A program made the position numbers and the translations under genes. Of a DNA stretch of 64,000 nucleotides, positions 17,783 to 26,967 are shown piece by piece. The notes under the pieces were generated by a model. That model was not told the DNA's origin. It ran no database searches and was given only the letters and a program-made list of their open reading frames with translations. Within the stretch, counting starts at the first letter, position 1. Each line of letters begins with the position of its first letter. Source of the stretch: Ephemeroptericola cinctiostellae (GTDB lineage Bacteria; Pseudomonadota; Gammaproteobacteria; Burkholderiales; Burkholderiaceae); NCBI RefSeq assembly GCF_003339525.1, contig NZ_CP031124.1, positions 1,302,001 to 1,366,000 of the forward strand. Direction: 5' to 3'.

Positions 17783-17856
17783 GCGTCATAGTGGGCTTGA
17801 CCCGCAATCACCTGTTTGGGAGATGCCGTATCAAGTATGGCATGACGGATTATTTA
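17783..17856 (+). repeat. Dispersed palindromic repeat, copy 1
   Basis: Begins GCGTCATAGTGGGCTTGACC, continues with CCGCAATC and GAGATGCCGTATCAAG, and ends GGCATGACGGATTATTT. Copies lie at 57040-57105 (opposite strand) and 63764-63836. Internal complementarity (GGGCTTGACCCGCAA; CATGACGG with CGTCAT) allows a long hairpin. It sits just before the TauE/SafE gene and, if translated, falsely extends that gene. Confidence 0.8.
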
Positions 17857-17894
17857 AGCGTTTCACTGTATGTAAATTTTGGAGCCCACCGATT

Positions 17895-18755
17895 ATGTTG
17901 ATGCCTTTTATGTTCGAAATCATCACTTTAGGACTTGCCATTGGCGTGGTGTTGGGTGCGACTGGTGCCGGTGGCGCGATTTTATCCGTGCCGCTGTTGA
18001 CGCTGGGTCTGCACTTGACCGTCAGTCAAGCCGCACCGATTGGCTTGTTTGCCGTGTCCCTCGCATCCAGTATCGCCGCCCTTATCGGCTTGTATGAAGG
18101 CATTGTGCGCTATAAAGCTGCGGTGCTCATGGCAGGCATGGGTGTGCTGCTTTCGCCATTGGGATTGTGGCTGGCGCAACGCTTGCCCAATGCACCATTG
18201 GTGATGCTTTTTGTGATCGTTTTGTTATTTGTCGCATGGCGAATGTGGCACAGTGTGGGGCCAAATGATTTGGCAGATGAGTCAAAAACAGCGCAAGCAC
18301 CTGCGCAAACACTTTCGCAAGGATTAAACCAAGCATCAACCCAAAGCTTCGCATGTGAGCGCAGCGACACATCGGGTAAATTTATTTGGACGTTGCCTTG
18401 CGCTCGCGCATTGGCGCTCACTGGCGGTGTGGCAGGTTTTTTATCGGGTTTGATTGGTGTCGGTGGCGGTTTCATCATCGTGCCGTCATTGAAAAAAAAC
18501 ACCAACCTCGACATGCGTGCCATCGTCGCCACATCACTCGCTGTCATCACCCTTGTGTCGATCAGCGGTGTGGTCATCGCGGCTCATCAAGGCTTGATGG
18601 ATTGGCACACTGGCTTGCCTTTTGCTGCTGGCACTGTGGCGGGGACGTTGGCTGGGCGATTACTCGGCAAGCACTTATCCAGTTCTATTCAGGCGCGTGG
18701 TTTTGCCATGCTCGCGGCGGCGGCAGCGGCGTTGATGGTGATTAAATTGCAATGA
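17895..18755 (+). CDS. TauE/SafE family sulfite/sulfonate exporter
   Basis: A 286-residue membrane protein of the TauE/SafE (DUF81) family: two homologous halves of about four helices, each opening with a glycine-rich loop (GVVLGATGAGGAILSVPLLTLGL and GFLSGLIGVGGGFIIVPSLKK). A polar, Gln/Thr-rich cytoplasmic linker of about 45 residues joins them. GGAG ten bases before the ATG at 17895 was used; an upstream reading to 17751 runs through a dispersed repeat and should not be annotated. In this cluster it probably exports sulfite made by the persulfide dioxygenase. The IS element cuts it off from the YeeE/YedE genes, so its transcription may now depend on a promoter in or after the IS. Confidence 0.85.
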   Translation: MLMPFMFEIITLGLAIGVVLGATGAGGAILSVPLLTLGLHLTVSQAAPIGLFAVSLASSIAALIGLYEGIVRYKAAVLMAGMGVLLSPLGLWLAQRLPNAPLVMLFVIVLLFVAWRMWHSVGPNDLADESKTAQAPAQTLSQGLNQASTQSFACERSDTSGKFIWTLPCARALALTGGVAGFLSGLIGVGGGFIIVPSLKKNTNLDMRAIVATSLAVITLVSISGVVIAAHQGLMDWHTGLPFAAGTVAGTLAGRLLGKHLSSSIQARGFAMLAAAAAALMVIKLQ

Positions 18756-18768
18756 AATATTTGTAATG

Positions 18769-18799
18769 AAAACCTTGCTGTTAAATGCCAGCAAGGTTT
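18769..18799. terminator. Terminator hairpin between tauE-like and Sel1 genes
   Basis: AAACCTTGCTG (ending 18780) pairs with CAGCAAGGTTT (18789-18799) across a short AT-rich loop, between convergent genes. Confidence 0.7.
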
Positions 18800-20937
18800 C
18801 AACGAAAAGGGATTTTGGATGTTTTGACTTTTACTTTTTTGTCTAACCTCAAATCAATCAAGCGTTTTCGCGTCTCCCACAGCAACACCGCTTGCTCATC
18901 GGGACTCATTTGCGGCCCCAAAGTGATTTCACCACCGATATCTTGAAATAATAAGGCGGGCGAATTGATGTACAAACGCGCAGGTGCACGCTCATCGGTT
19001 TTGACCGAGGCCTCATTGATTTCGGCAATGTGAATCGCCCGCACCTCTTGCTCGGACGTATACGCATCGTGTTTGTACAAATACGTCAAACGCATCAAAG
19101 CCAAAACGATGCAATCATACAAACGCCTTTGAGTCGCTTTGTCTTCCACCCGTTTGATGGCCTGAAGTGCATCATTCAGTGGTTTTTTCAGTTGCCGCCA
19201 CAAGTCTTGCACAGGTTTTTCACCATAACGCACTTCATACAACAAAAAATTCACTTGGGATGCATCTTCATCTAGTGCTTGATCATTTTTCCCATTTGAA
19301 CGGGTGAGTGACACGCTGGTTAGGCCTTGGCTAAAATCCGCTGTGAACGATGCCAATGTTTGCGCGGGAATGTGCACCGCGACCCCATTCGCTCGCCCAT
19401 CGGTCACCGTGTAAGCTCGCCACAAATCCAAACTGTCCTTGTTTTTACTGAGGGACAAAGAAAACATTTGCGCAGGGATGTGTTCGGCATCGTCTCCATC
19501 CGCTCTAAAGTCGCGAAAACGATTGTGTATGAGCTCAACATCAAACGTTTCTAATTCAGGTATACCTTCAAAGCAAGCCTCATCGAACACATAAAGCCCT
19601 TCGGTTGGGTCGTTCAGGTAGGCGGTCATGTACTGACGCAAGGTGGTGACCGCTTGCTTGCCCGTGTGCGCGGCGCGGCCGCCCAACAAGGCATCCAGTA
19701 CATTTTGTTTGGTGTAATGGCTTAAACCGTTGTTTATATTTTTGAACAAGTGATCATTTTCAATTTTCACAATAGAGTGCATGAGTTTTTCAAAACGGGT
19801 ACAACATGATGTGGTCGTTTTTGCATCTAAATCTATGGTGAGTGTTTTGAAGTGAGCGAACACAGGGAAGTAGCGTTCTAATAATAGGTTTTTTGCCCAA
19901 TTGACAACGGTATTGCCGAGGCCGTTTTTCTCATCCATTAAAAACAGAAGGGCTTTTTGATGTTTGCCATCAGTCGCAGCTTTTTTGAACCAAAAAATGG
20001 CTTGTTTGGTGTTCTTTTTTGCGCCTAAACCAAGGTAAAAGTGAGCCGCAAGGTTAAACATAGCGTCTCTATTACCCAAATCAGCGGCTTTTTTATACCA
20101 GTAAATGGCTTGTGCATTATTTTGTACGCCTTGACCTTTGGCATAGCAAACACCAAGATTAAGCATGGATTCAGTAATGCCTAAATCAGCAGCCTTTTGA
20201 TACCAGTAAACGGCTTGTACATTATTTTGCACAACACCCAGACCTCTGTCGTAAAAGAGACCAAGGTTAAACATGGCTTGAGCTTTGCGTAAACCAGTGG
20301 TTTCAGTGTTACCTGAGTCGGCGATTTTTTGATACCAGTAAAAAGCTTGGCTATGGTCTTGCACGACACCTTGACCTTTGACATAGTCGATAGCAAGGTT
20401 AAACATGGCGTTTATATTATCCAAGTCAGCGGCTTTTTGATACCAGCTGTGGGCTCGTGCATGGTCTTTTATTACACCTGTGCCATAGTTATAGCAGATA
20501 CCAAGGTTAAACATGGCTTCAGCCTTGAGCAAATCAGTGTCTTTGTTATTTTCTGAGTCAATGACTTTTTGAGACCAGTAGACGGCTTGAGTATAGTCTT
20601 GTGCGACATATTGACCTTTGGCATAGTAAGCAGCAAGGTTAAACATGGCTTGAACAACGCCTAAATCAGCAGCTTTTTGATACCAGTGAAAAGCTTGTGC
20701 ATGTTCACTTAGGTCTGTCTCGTAATAGACAGCGAGGTTAAACATGGCTTGAGCCCTAACCAAATCCGTGGTTTTAGCATTGTCTGAATCAGCCGCTTTT
20801 TGATACCAATGAATGGCTTGTGCATGGTTTTTCCTGACACCTCGGCCTGTGCCATAGCAGACAGCAAGGTCAAACATGGCTTTGGCATGACCAGCTTCAG
20901 CCCATTGTTTCAAGTTCTCAAATTCTTCTTGCGTCAT
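18799..20937 (-). CDS. Sel1-repeat protein with DUF2971-like C-terminal domain
   Basis: A 712-residue protein. Residues about 10-320 are some nine Sel1-like repeats with the pattern AMFNLAxxYxxGxGVxxDxxQAxxWYQKAADxG, a helical solenoid for protein binding. After a spacer (about 330-440) comes a region resembling DUF2971: FSLSLSKNKDSLDLWRAYTVTDGRANGVAVHIP, then YKHDAYTSEQEVRAIHI. That domain has no established biochemical activity. AAGGA before the ATG fixes the start. It begins 21 bp after ubiD on the same strand, so it may be cotranscribed, but the repeats mark it as accessory. A signalling or defence role is only a guess. Confidence 0.75.
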   Translation of the reverse strand: MTQEEFENLKQWAEAGHAKAMFDLAVCYGTGRGVRKNHAQAIHWYQKAADSDNAKTTDLVRAQAMFNLAVYYETDLSEHAQAFHWYQKAADLGVVQAMFNLAAYYAKGQYVAQDYTQAVYWSQKVIDSENNKDTDLLKAEAMFNLGICYNYGTGVIKDHARAHSWYQKAADLDNINAMFNLAIDYVKGQGVVQDHSQAFYWYQKIADSGNTETTGLRKAQAMFNLGLFYDRGLGVVQNNVQAVYWYQKAADLGITESMLNLGVCYAKGQGVQNNAQAIYWYKKAADLGNRDAMFNLAAHFYLGLGAKKNTKQAIFWFKKAATDGKHQKALLFLMDEKNGLGNTVVNWAKNLLLERYFPVFAHFKTLTIDLDAKTTTSCCTRFEKLMHSIVKIENDHLFKNINNGLSHYTKQNVLDALLGGRAAHTGKQAVTTLRQYMTAYLNDPTEGLYVFDEACFEGIPELETFDVELIHNRFRDFRADGDDAEHIPAQMFSLSLSKNKDSLDLWRAYTVTDGRANGVAVHIPAQTLASFTADFSQGLTSVSLTRSNGKNDQALDEDASQVNFLLYEVRYGEKPVQDLWRQLKKPLNDALQAIKRVEDKATQRRLYDCIVLALMRLTYLYKHDAYTSEQEVRAIHIAEINEASVKTDERAPARLYINSPALLFQDIGGEITLGPQMSPDEQAVLLWETRKRLIDLRLDKKVKVKTSKIPFR

Positions 20938-20958
20938 ATCCGCTTTCCTTGAGTGCCA

Positions 20959-22434
20959 TCACAGCCCCAATTCCGCCCACATTTGATCGACTTTGTTTTT
21001 AACGTTTTCATCCATCACGATTGGTGTGCCCCATTCGCGTGTGGTTTCGCCTTGCCATTTGTTGGTGGCGTCCATACCCATTTTTGAGCCGAGTCCTGAG
21101 ACGGGGGAGGCGAAGTCGAGGTAGTCGATGGGGGTGTTGTCGACGAGTGTGGTGTCGCGTGAGGGATCCATGCGGGTGGTGATTGCCCACATGACTTCGT
21201 TCCAGTCGCGTACGTTGATGTCGTCGTCGACGACGATGATGAATTTTGTGTACATGAATTGGCGTAAGAATGACCAGATGCCGAACATAACGCGTTTTGC
21301 GTGGCCGGGGTATTGCTTTTTGATCGAGACGACGGCCATGCGGTAGCTGCAACCTTCGGGCGGTAGGTAGAAGTCAACGATTTCTGGGAATTGTTTTTGC
21401 AAAATCGGGACGAAGACTTCGTTCAGTGCGACGCCGAGGACGGCGGGTTCATCGGGTGGTTTACCTGTGTAGGTGCTGTGGTAGATGGGGTTGCGGCGCA
21501 TGGTGATGCGTTCGACGGTGAAAACGGGGAATGTTTCTTGTTCGTTGTAATAGCCTGTGTGGTCGCCGTATGGCCCTTCGAGTGCGGTTTCATTGGGGTG
21601 TAGTACGCCTTCGAGGACGATTTCCGCGTGGGCGGGGACAGTCAATTCTGAGCCGATGCATTGGGTCAAAACGGTGCGTGAATGACGGAGCAGGCCTGCG
21701 AATTGGTATTCTGACAGTGTGTCAGGTACAGGTGTGACTGCACCGAGGATGGTGGCAGGGTCGCAGCCGAGGACGACGGCAATTGGGAAAGGTTTGCCAG
21801 GGTGGGCGATGCAGTGGTCACGAAAGTCGAGTGCGCCGCCTCGGTGGGCGAGCCAGCGCATGATGAGTTTGTTGCGACCAAGGACTTGTTGGCGGTAGAT
21901 GCCGAGGTTTTGCCGTGCTTTGTGCGGGCCTTTTGTGACAACCAAGCCCCATGTGATCAGCGGCGCGACGTCGCCGGGCCAGCAATGTTGAATCGGAATT
22001 TGGTTCAAATCAATGTCGTCTCCTTCGATGACGATCTCATGTACGGGTGCGTTTTTGATAATTTTTGGACGCATGTCCCACACGGCTTTGACCATTTCGC
22101 CGAGCTTGCCAATTTCTTTCAAGCCTGCGGGTGGCGTGGGTTCCTTCAGGGCGGCGAGCAGGCTGCCGATATCGCGTAAGGCGGAGGTGTCTTGTGCACC
22201 CATGCCGAGTGCGACGCGGCGTGGCGTGCCAAATAGGTTGGCAAGTACGGGCATGTTGTAGCGCGTTTTGCCGTCGGTGACGTTTTCAAACAGTAGAGCG
22301 GGGCCGCCTTTTTTCAAGGTGCGGTCGGCGATTTCGGTCATTTCGAGAATTGGTGAGACGGGTTGAGTGATGCGTTTGAGTTCGCCCATTTGTTCGAGTT
22401 GGTCGATGAAGTCGCGCAGGTCGGTGTAATGCAT
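20959..22434 (-). CDS. ubiD: 4-hydroxy-3-polyprenylbenzoate decarboxylase UbiD
   Basis: A 491-residue UbiD, the prenylated-FMN decarboxylase of ubiquinone synthesis that converts 3-polyprenyl-4-hydroxybenzoate to the 2-polyprenylphenol. The N-terminus [32 protein letters not shown], the prFMN-pocket stretch [23 protein letters not shown], and the catalytic ExxxxxxE region [21 protein letters not shown] followed by [15 protein letters not shown] are all present. Length agrees with the family. The flavin prenyltransferase ubiX is not in the window. The ribosome site is weak. Confidence 0.96.
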   Translation of the reverse strand: MHYTDLRDFIDQLEQMGELKRITQPVSPILEMTEIADRTLKKGGPALLFENVTDGKTRYNMPVLANLFGTPRRVALGMGAQDTSALRDIGSLLAALKEPTPPAGLKEIGKLGEMVKAVWDMRPKIIKNAPVHEIVIEGDDIDLNQIPIQHCWPGDVAPLITWGLVVTKGPHKARQNLGIYRQQVLGRNKLIMRWLAHRGGALDFRDHCIAHPGKPFPIAVVLGCDPATILGAVTPVPDTLSEYQFAGLLRHSRTVLTQCIGSELTVPAHAEIVLEGVLHPNETALEGPYGDHTGYYNEQETFPVFTVERITMRRNPIYHSTYTGKPPDEPAVLGVALNEVFVPILQKQFPEIVDFYLPPEGCSYRMAVVSIKKQYPGHAKRVMFGIWSFLRQFMYTKFIIVVDDDINVRDWNEVMWAITTRMDPSRDTTLVDNTPIDYLDFASPVSGLGSKMGMDATNKWQGETTREWGTPIVMDENVKNKVDQMWAELGL

Positions 22435-22499
22435 GAGGGTGCTCTAAAAAGTGGAGTGAAATGTAATGTCGTATTATGCCGTGATTTGCATGGGCTTGG

Positions 22500-23399
22500 T
22501 CATGAAATCAGTGCGGCATGGCTGGCTTCCAGTACGCAGCGGGTGAGTGACTGGAGCGATGGTAGGGGCAGCTTGCTGACTTGCCAATACAGCGGTATGT
22601 CCAGTGTTCGTGAATTGTCGAGGGCGATTAGCTGTCCTGATTGAAGTTGATTTTGTACTGCTGAAAGCAGGTTCATGCCCCAGCCCACACCTGCTGAGGT
22701 TGCGTCGATGAAGGCTTGTGGCGAAGGCAGTCGATGGGCTGGTAGCACGATGTTTTTCCGAGTGAGTTTGCGCACCCATTGTTGTTGTAATTGATCGTTG
22801 CGGTCAAAAATCAGGCTGGGCGCGCGCATGAGGCTATCTGCGTTGAGTCCGAGGGTGAAGTGGCGCGCTACAAATTCAGGTGAAGCGGTGGCCACATAAC
22901 GCAGTGAGCCTAATTTATGGCTGCGGCAACCTTGTATAGCGGTGCGCTCGGCGCTGACCGCCGCCAGAACTTGTCCACGCTTGAGCCATTCACTGGTTTT
23001 TTCTTGATCGTCCAAGGCAATATCGAGCAAGGTGTCATTTTGTTTGGAAAAAAGTTGCATGGCATGGATGAACCACGAAGACAGGCTGTCGGCGTTAATC
23101 GCAATGCGCATGGTGCTGTGCATGCGATGTTTGACTTCGGGTAGCAATGTGGGCATGTCTCGGCGTAAGTCTCCTTCGAGCAAGGCCACCGTGTCTGCAT
23201 GTCGACAGACCCGTTCACCCGCTTGGGTGGCCGTGCACGGTTGCCCTCGCACCACCAATACGACCCCCACGCGCTCTTCGAGAAGGCGCACCCGTTGTGA
23301 CACCGCAGATGGTGTGATGTTGAGTATCGCTGCTGCACGTTCAAAACTGCCCTCACGGACCACTGTGGCTACAGTTGCTAATAGTTCACTTTCCAGCAT
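22500..23399 (-). CDS. argP: LysR-family regulator ArgP (IciA)
   Basis: A 299-residue LysR-type activator. HTH at residues 3-60 (ELLATVATVVREGSFERAAAILNITPSAVSQRVRLLEERVG), then the substrate-binding domain with DQEKTSEWLKRGQVLAAVSAE and LRYVATASPEFVARHF, both typical of ArgP. ArgP binds arginine or lysine and activates the divergent argO exporter gene. GGAG lies eight bases before the ATG. The divergent arrangement with the LysE-family gene at 23686 supports the assignment. Confidence 0.9.
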   Translation of the reverse strand: MLESELLATVATVVREGSFERAAAILNITPSAVSQRVRLLEERVGVVLVVRGQPCTATQAGERVCRHADTVALLEGDLRRDMPTLLPEVKHRMHSTMRIAINADSLSSWFIHAMQLFSKQNDTLLDIALDDQEKTSEWLKRGQVLAAVSAERTAIQGCRSHKLGSLRYVATASPEFVARHFTLGLNADSLMRAPSLIFDRNDQLQQQWVRKLTRKNIVLPAHRLPSPQAFIDATSAGVGWGMNLLSAVQNQLQSGQLIALDNSRTLDIPLYWQVSKLPLPSLQSLTRCVLEASHAALIS

Positions 23400-23685
23400 G
23401 TTGAATCTCCATTAAAAAAGGCATATGGACAAAGTAAAAGTTATTGTCCATGTTTTTTATCATCACCTTAAATCATTTAATCAGTCATTTTTGGCTTACT
23501 CCACAATCTCCCAATGTCGGAAATACTAAGTCAAGTGTCGTAACAGAATGCTTGTGGTTTCCTTGAGAAAAACGACTGTTCGTCGGTTTTGCTTTGCATT
23601 AATTTTACTTCATTGGATGAAGTAGGTTTCATTTTTAAGTGAGAGGTGATGTGGCATACTGACTTAACTTTTTCAGGAGAGAACT
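23400..23685. promoter_or_regulatory. argP-argO divergent promoter region
   Basis: A 286-bp intergenic region with T-rich and dyad-like stretches (for example TTTACTTCATTGGATGAAGTAGG at about 23607). ArgP is expected to bind here ahead of argO. No operator was assigned with certainty. Confidence 0.45.
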
Positions 23686-24297
23686 GTGAATGAATTTTTA
23701 ACGGGCTTGACGCTCATGTTGTCATTGATCGTGGCCATCGGTGCGCAGAATACATTTGTATTGCGCCAAGGGCTGCGTCGCGAACATGTGGGCGTGGTGG
23801 TTTTTTTGTGTGCGTTTTTAGATGGTGCGTTGGTGGTTTTGGGGGTGAGTGGTGTGGCGAAAGCCTTGGGTGATCATCCGCAATGGTTGAATGTCATCGG
23901 TGCTTTGGGCGCGTTGGTGTTGCTGTGTTATGGCTTTTTGGCGGCGCGGCGTGCACTTTTCCCCCATCACTTACAGGCTGCCACCGATGGCACGCCCGTG
24001 TCGCTCAAGCGTGTGTTGTTGCAGGTGTTGTCGTTGAGTTTGCTTAACCCGCATGTGTATCTGGATACGGTGATACTGGTCGGTGCGGTGGGCGCGCAGC
24101 AGCCAGCCGATGCGCGTGTGTGGTTTGTGGTGGGTGCAGCTTTGGCCAGTGCACTGTGGTTTGTTGCATTGGGTTATGGGGCGCGTTTGTTGCAGCCTTT
24201 GTTTGCGCGACCTGTGGCGTGGCGCATACTGGATAGCGTCACGGCGACGATGATGTTTGTGCTGGCGTATTACTTGGCCGCACCACTGTTTCGGTGA
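23686..24297 (+). CDS. argO: LysE-family arginine/lysine exporter
   Basis: A 203-residue, six-helix exporter of the LysE/ArgO family. GAQNTFVLRQGLRREHV after the first helix and LLNPHVYLDTVILVGAVG in the middle are family hallmarks. The start is GTG at 23686 with AGGAG six bases before it; no in-frame ATG fits. Exports L-arginine and possibly L-lysine, under control of the divergent ArgP. Monocistronic. Confidence 0.92.
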   Translation: MNEFLTGLTLMLSLIVAIGAQNTFVLRQGLRREHVGVVVFLCAFLDGALVVLGVSGVAKALGDHPQWLNVIGALGALVLLCYGFLAARRALFPHHLQAATDGTPVSLKRVLLQVLSLSLLNPHVYLDTVILVGAVGAQQPADARVWFVVGAALASALWFVALGYGARLLQPLFARPVAWRILDSVTATMMFVLAYYLAAPLFR

Positions 24298-24380
24298 TAA
24301 TCAATGCGTGCAAACCCATGTTTGTGTAGGAGATGGTGTGGGTTTTGCACTGTTTGATTGACACGTTCATCATGTTGATT

Positions 24381-26423
24381 TTAAATGGCTTGAATCTTGG
24401 CTTTAAATCCACCCGTTTCGTTCGTTGTGTTTGCAGTTAAGTCCAAGCTTTGATTGTGATATTGGCTTAGCTGCGTGTGGTGAGATACGCTGATGAGGGT
24501 CACTTTGGGCATGAAATTGAGTAAAGTGGCGTACAAAGAACGCTCGTTTTCAAGGTCCAGCGCACTGGTGGCTTCATCCAAAAACAGGTATTCAGGCCGT
24601 TGCAAAAACACCCGTGCAAATGCGAGGCGTTGTTGTTCGCCGCCCGAGAGGATTTGCCCCCAGTTCGCCGATTCGCTCAAGCGGTCTTTTAAGTGATGCA
24701 GTTGACTCATTTCTAACACTGTTTCGTAAGCCGCATCGTTGTAAACCTCACTGGTGGCGGGATAAGACAAGGCTTCGCGTAAAGTCGCGATGGGAAAATA
24801 AGGTCGCTGTGGCAGAAAGAGCATTTTGGCTTTTGTAGGCACGTCAATCTGGCCTTTGCCATACGGCCAAAGTTGCGCAATCGCCCGCAGAATGGTGCTT
24901 TTCCCTGAGCCTGATGCACCCGTGACCAACCAGCGGTCACCTTGTGAAATGTGCCAATTTAAGCCCGAAACTTGTGTGACGAGGGTGAGTTGTTCGTTCT
25001 CATTTAATTGCGGGCGACTGAGCGACACGTGGGTGAAGGCAATCCCGCCGACATTGTTTGGCGTGACTGTGAGCTCAGATGCACCGTTGAATGCGTCGAT
25101 GCGGCTGAAGGCATCTTCAAGGGCAAAAATACGGGTGGCTGTCCCGCGAAGCTCGGCAATGTTTTGGTAGTTGTCGATAAACCAAGATAGGCTTTCACGC
25201 AGTTCACCAAAGGTGCGCAATATTTGCATGAAATTGCCCCATGTAAAGGCTTTATCTGCAAAATATCGGGGTGCCATTAATAAAATGGGAAAGAGTACGG
25301 AGGCTTGGTTGTACGATAAGCTTGAAAAGCCTAAAAATTTCAAAACCCACATGCGAGTGTTCCAATTGCTGCGAACGATGCCAAATAAGCGTCGGCTTTC
25401 TTCTCGATGGTGGTTCGCGCCTTGAAGGGATGTGATGCCTTCTGCATACTCTCGAGCACGGATTAAGTGATAGCGAAAAGAGGCATTGTAACGTTGGCGC
25501 AGCGCCTCTATTTTAATTAAACGCCGCCCCACGTAATGGATAAACAAAGAGCCTGCTATGGCATAGATGACCGCCAGCCAGAATAAATAATCAGGAATGG
25601 TGAAATTTAATCCAAAATGATTGAAGTTGATGTCTCCTGAAATGTCCAACATCAGTTTAGAAAATTCATACATGGACAGCACAGAAATATACGCACCAAA
25701 ATACAAATAAATGGCCAATTCAGTGAATTTGTCCAAGTCCTCGGCAATCCGTTGATCAGGGTTGTCTTGTTGTTCTTGTTGAGCAAAGAAGTAAAAGCGA
25801 TTGCGATCAAAATACTGATTTGAAAATATTTGAGTTAACCAGGTTCGCCAGCGAATTTGCAATAACTGTTGAAAAAATTGACGGTATGTGCCGACCAAGA
25901 CCCAAAAAATAGCCAAAGCGATAAAAATACTGCTTTGAATCCAGAACTCAGCTTCATTGCGACTTTGAATGGCATCATAAAAGGCTTTTGACCACATGGC
26001 AAAAGCCACATTGAGCTTGACACTGACCGAGGCCAAAAACAGTGTCAAAGCACTGAGTGCCCACGCCTTAAACACCCGATTGTCAGAGAGTGTGCGACAG
26101 AAAAAACGGTAGGTGAGGAGCAGCACCAGAATGATGAGGATGGGTGCACCTGTTTTTACAATAAAATCCAAGCCCGAGGCTTGTTTGGTTTGTTCGAGCC
26201 AACCCATGATGAATGTTTCTGTTGCCTCGCTGGTGGTGAGCATGGCGAAAATAAGGAACAAGATCAATGAGCCAAACAGCGCCCATCCGCCGCCCCAATA
26301 ACGGGCGCTGAAATTGAAAATGTGTTTAAAACCAGCCAGTTTGTTGTTTTTTATGGATTTTTCGTCAGCAGATAAATCTGGGGTGACATCGTTCATCCAT
26401 TCGTTTCGATTGGTTTTTTTCAT
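24381..26423 (-). CDS. YddA/SbmA-related ABC transporter (permease fused to ATPase)
   Basis: A 680-residue half-transporter. An N-terminal ABC_membrane_2 domain (about residues 20-430, at least six hydrophobic segments, with RWRTWLTQIFSNQYFDRNRFYFF and DNPDQRIAEDLDKF typical of the SbmA/BacA/YddA group) is followed by an ATPase domain (about 460-660): Walker A VTGASGSGKSTILRAI, signature LSGGEQQRLAFARV, Walker B YLFLDEATSALD and the H-loop SVSHH. The family includes vitamin B12 and peptide carriers; the substrate here is unknown. Probably in an operon with the small membrane protein 47 bp upstream. Confidence 0.88.
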   Translation of the reverse strand: MKKTNRNEWMNDVTPDLSADEKSIKNNKLAGFKHIFNFSARYWGGGWALFGSLILFLIFAMLTTSEATETFIMGWLEQTKQASGLDFIVKTGAPILIILVLLLTYRFFCRTLSDNRVFKAWALSALTLFLASVSVKLNVAFAMWSKAFYDAIQSRNEAEFWIQSSIFIALAIFWVLVGTYRQFFQQLLQIRWRTWLTQIFSNQYFDRNRFYFFAQQEQQDNPDQRIAEDLDKFTELAIYLYFGAYISVLSMYEFSKLMLDISGDINFNHFGLNFTIPDYLFWLAVIYAIAGSLFIHYVGRRLIKIEALRQRYNASFRYHLIRAREYAEGITSLQGANHHREESRRLFGIVRSNWNTRMWVLKFLGFSSLSYNQASVLFPILLMAPRYFADKAFTWGNFMQILRTFGELRESLSWFIDNYQNIAELRGTATRIFALEDAFSRIDAFNGASELTVTPNNVGGIAFTHVSLSRPQLNENEQLTLVTQVSGLNWHISQGDRWLVTGASGSGKSTILRAIAQLWPYGKGQIDVPTKAKMLFLPQRPYFPIATLREALSYPATSEVYNDAAYETVLEMSQLHHLKDRLSESANWGQILSGGEQQRLAFARVFLQRPEYLFLDEATSALDLENERSLYATLLNFMPKVTLISVSHHTQLSQYHNQSLDLTANTTNETGGFKAKIQAI

Positions 26424-26470
26424 ACTTTAAATGTTTTCATAAAAGAGGTCTTAAAAAACCGCATGGGCAT

Positions 26471-26767
26471 TTATTTTTTATTTGTGCGTGAGCGAGGTTT
26501 TTGAGGGGGGGAGGAAAATGATGCACCGCTGCGTTTCGCCCCCAATCGTGCCCCCATCATGGCCGCTAAAGTGGTCAGTATCAAGCCAATCAAATCCGAC
26601 GGAAAAAACAATGTGCTGAACATCCCGAGTTCACCGGCGATCAGTGAAAAAGTACAAGCCCATAATGCAATGCGAATAAATGAGCCGCCGACAAACACAG
26701 TGCGGCGAAGGACTAATGCGACCACGAGGCCGACAATGATGAGCCAAAGCTCTTGCTGAAAAAGCAT
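26471..26767 (-). CDS. Small membrane protein, 98 aa
   Basis: A 98-residue protein with three hydrophobic segments (residues about 7-25, 29-48, 55-75) and a basic, proline-rich C-terminal tail ending KPRSRTNKK, probably cytoplasmic. AAGGA sits ten bases before the ATG. No family recognised. It directly precedes the ABC transporter on the same strand (47-bp gap), so a joint role is possible but unproven. Confidence 0.65.
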   Translation of the reverse strand: MLFQQELWLIIVGLVVALVLRRTVFVGGSFIRIALWACTFSLIAGELGMFSTLFFPSDLIGLILTTLAAMMGARLGAKRSGASFSSPPQKPRSRTNKK

Positions 26768-26967
26768 GTAAATAATCCTTGCTGGTTTTTTCTGTTGCGA
26801 CGTTTGGCGAGGCGGGGTTTGGCGGGTATAATACCAAGATTCGCAGCCTTATTCATCAGTTACTTGTGTTTGTCATCATCTTTGGACATGAGATTGTGGA
26901 GAATGCTGCTCCCAAATGCCAATCTAACCTGCTTTCCTCTTTTGAGTGGGTGTGTTGAAACGTCTGT

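Noticed and set aside
17751-17894. N-terminal extension of the TauE/SafE gene
   Set aside because: This part is the translated dispersed repeat; the membrane protein begins at the ATG at 17895, with GGAG upstream.
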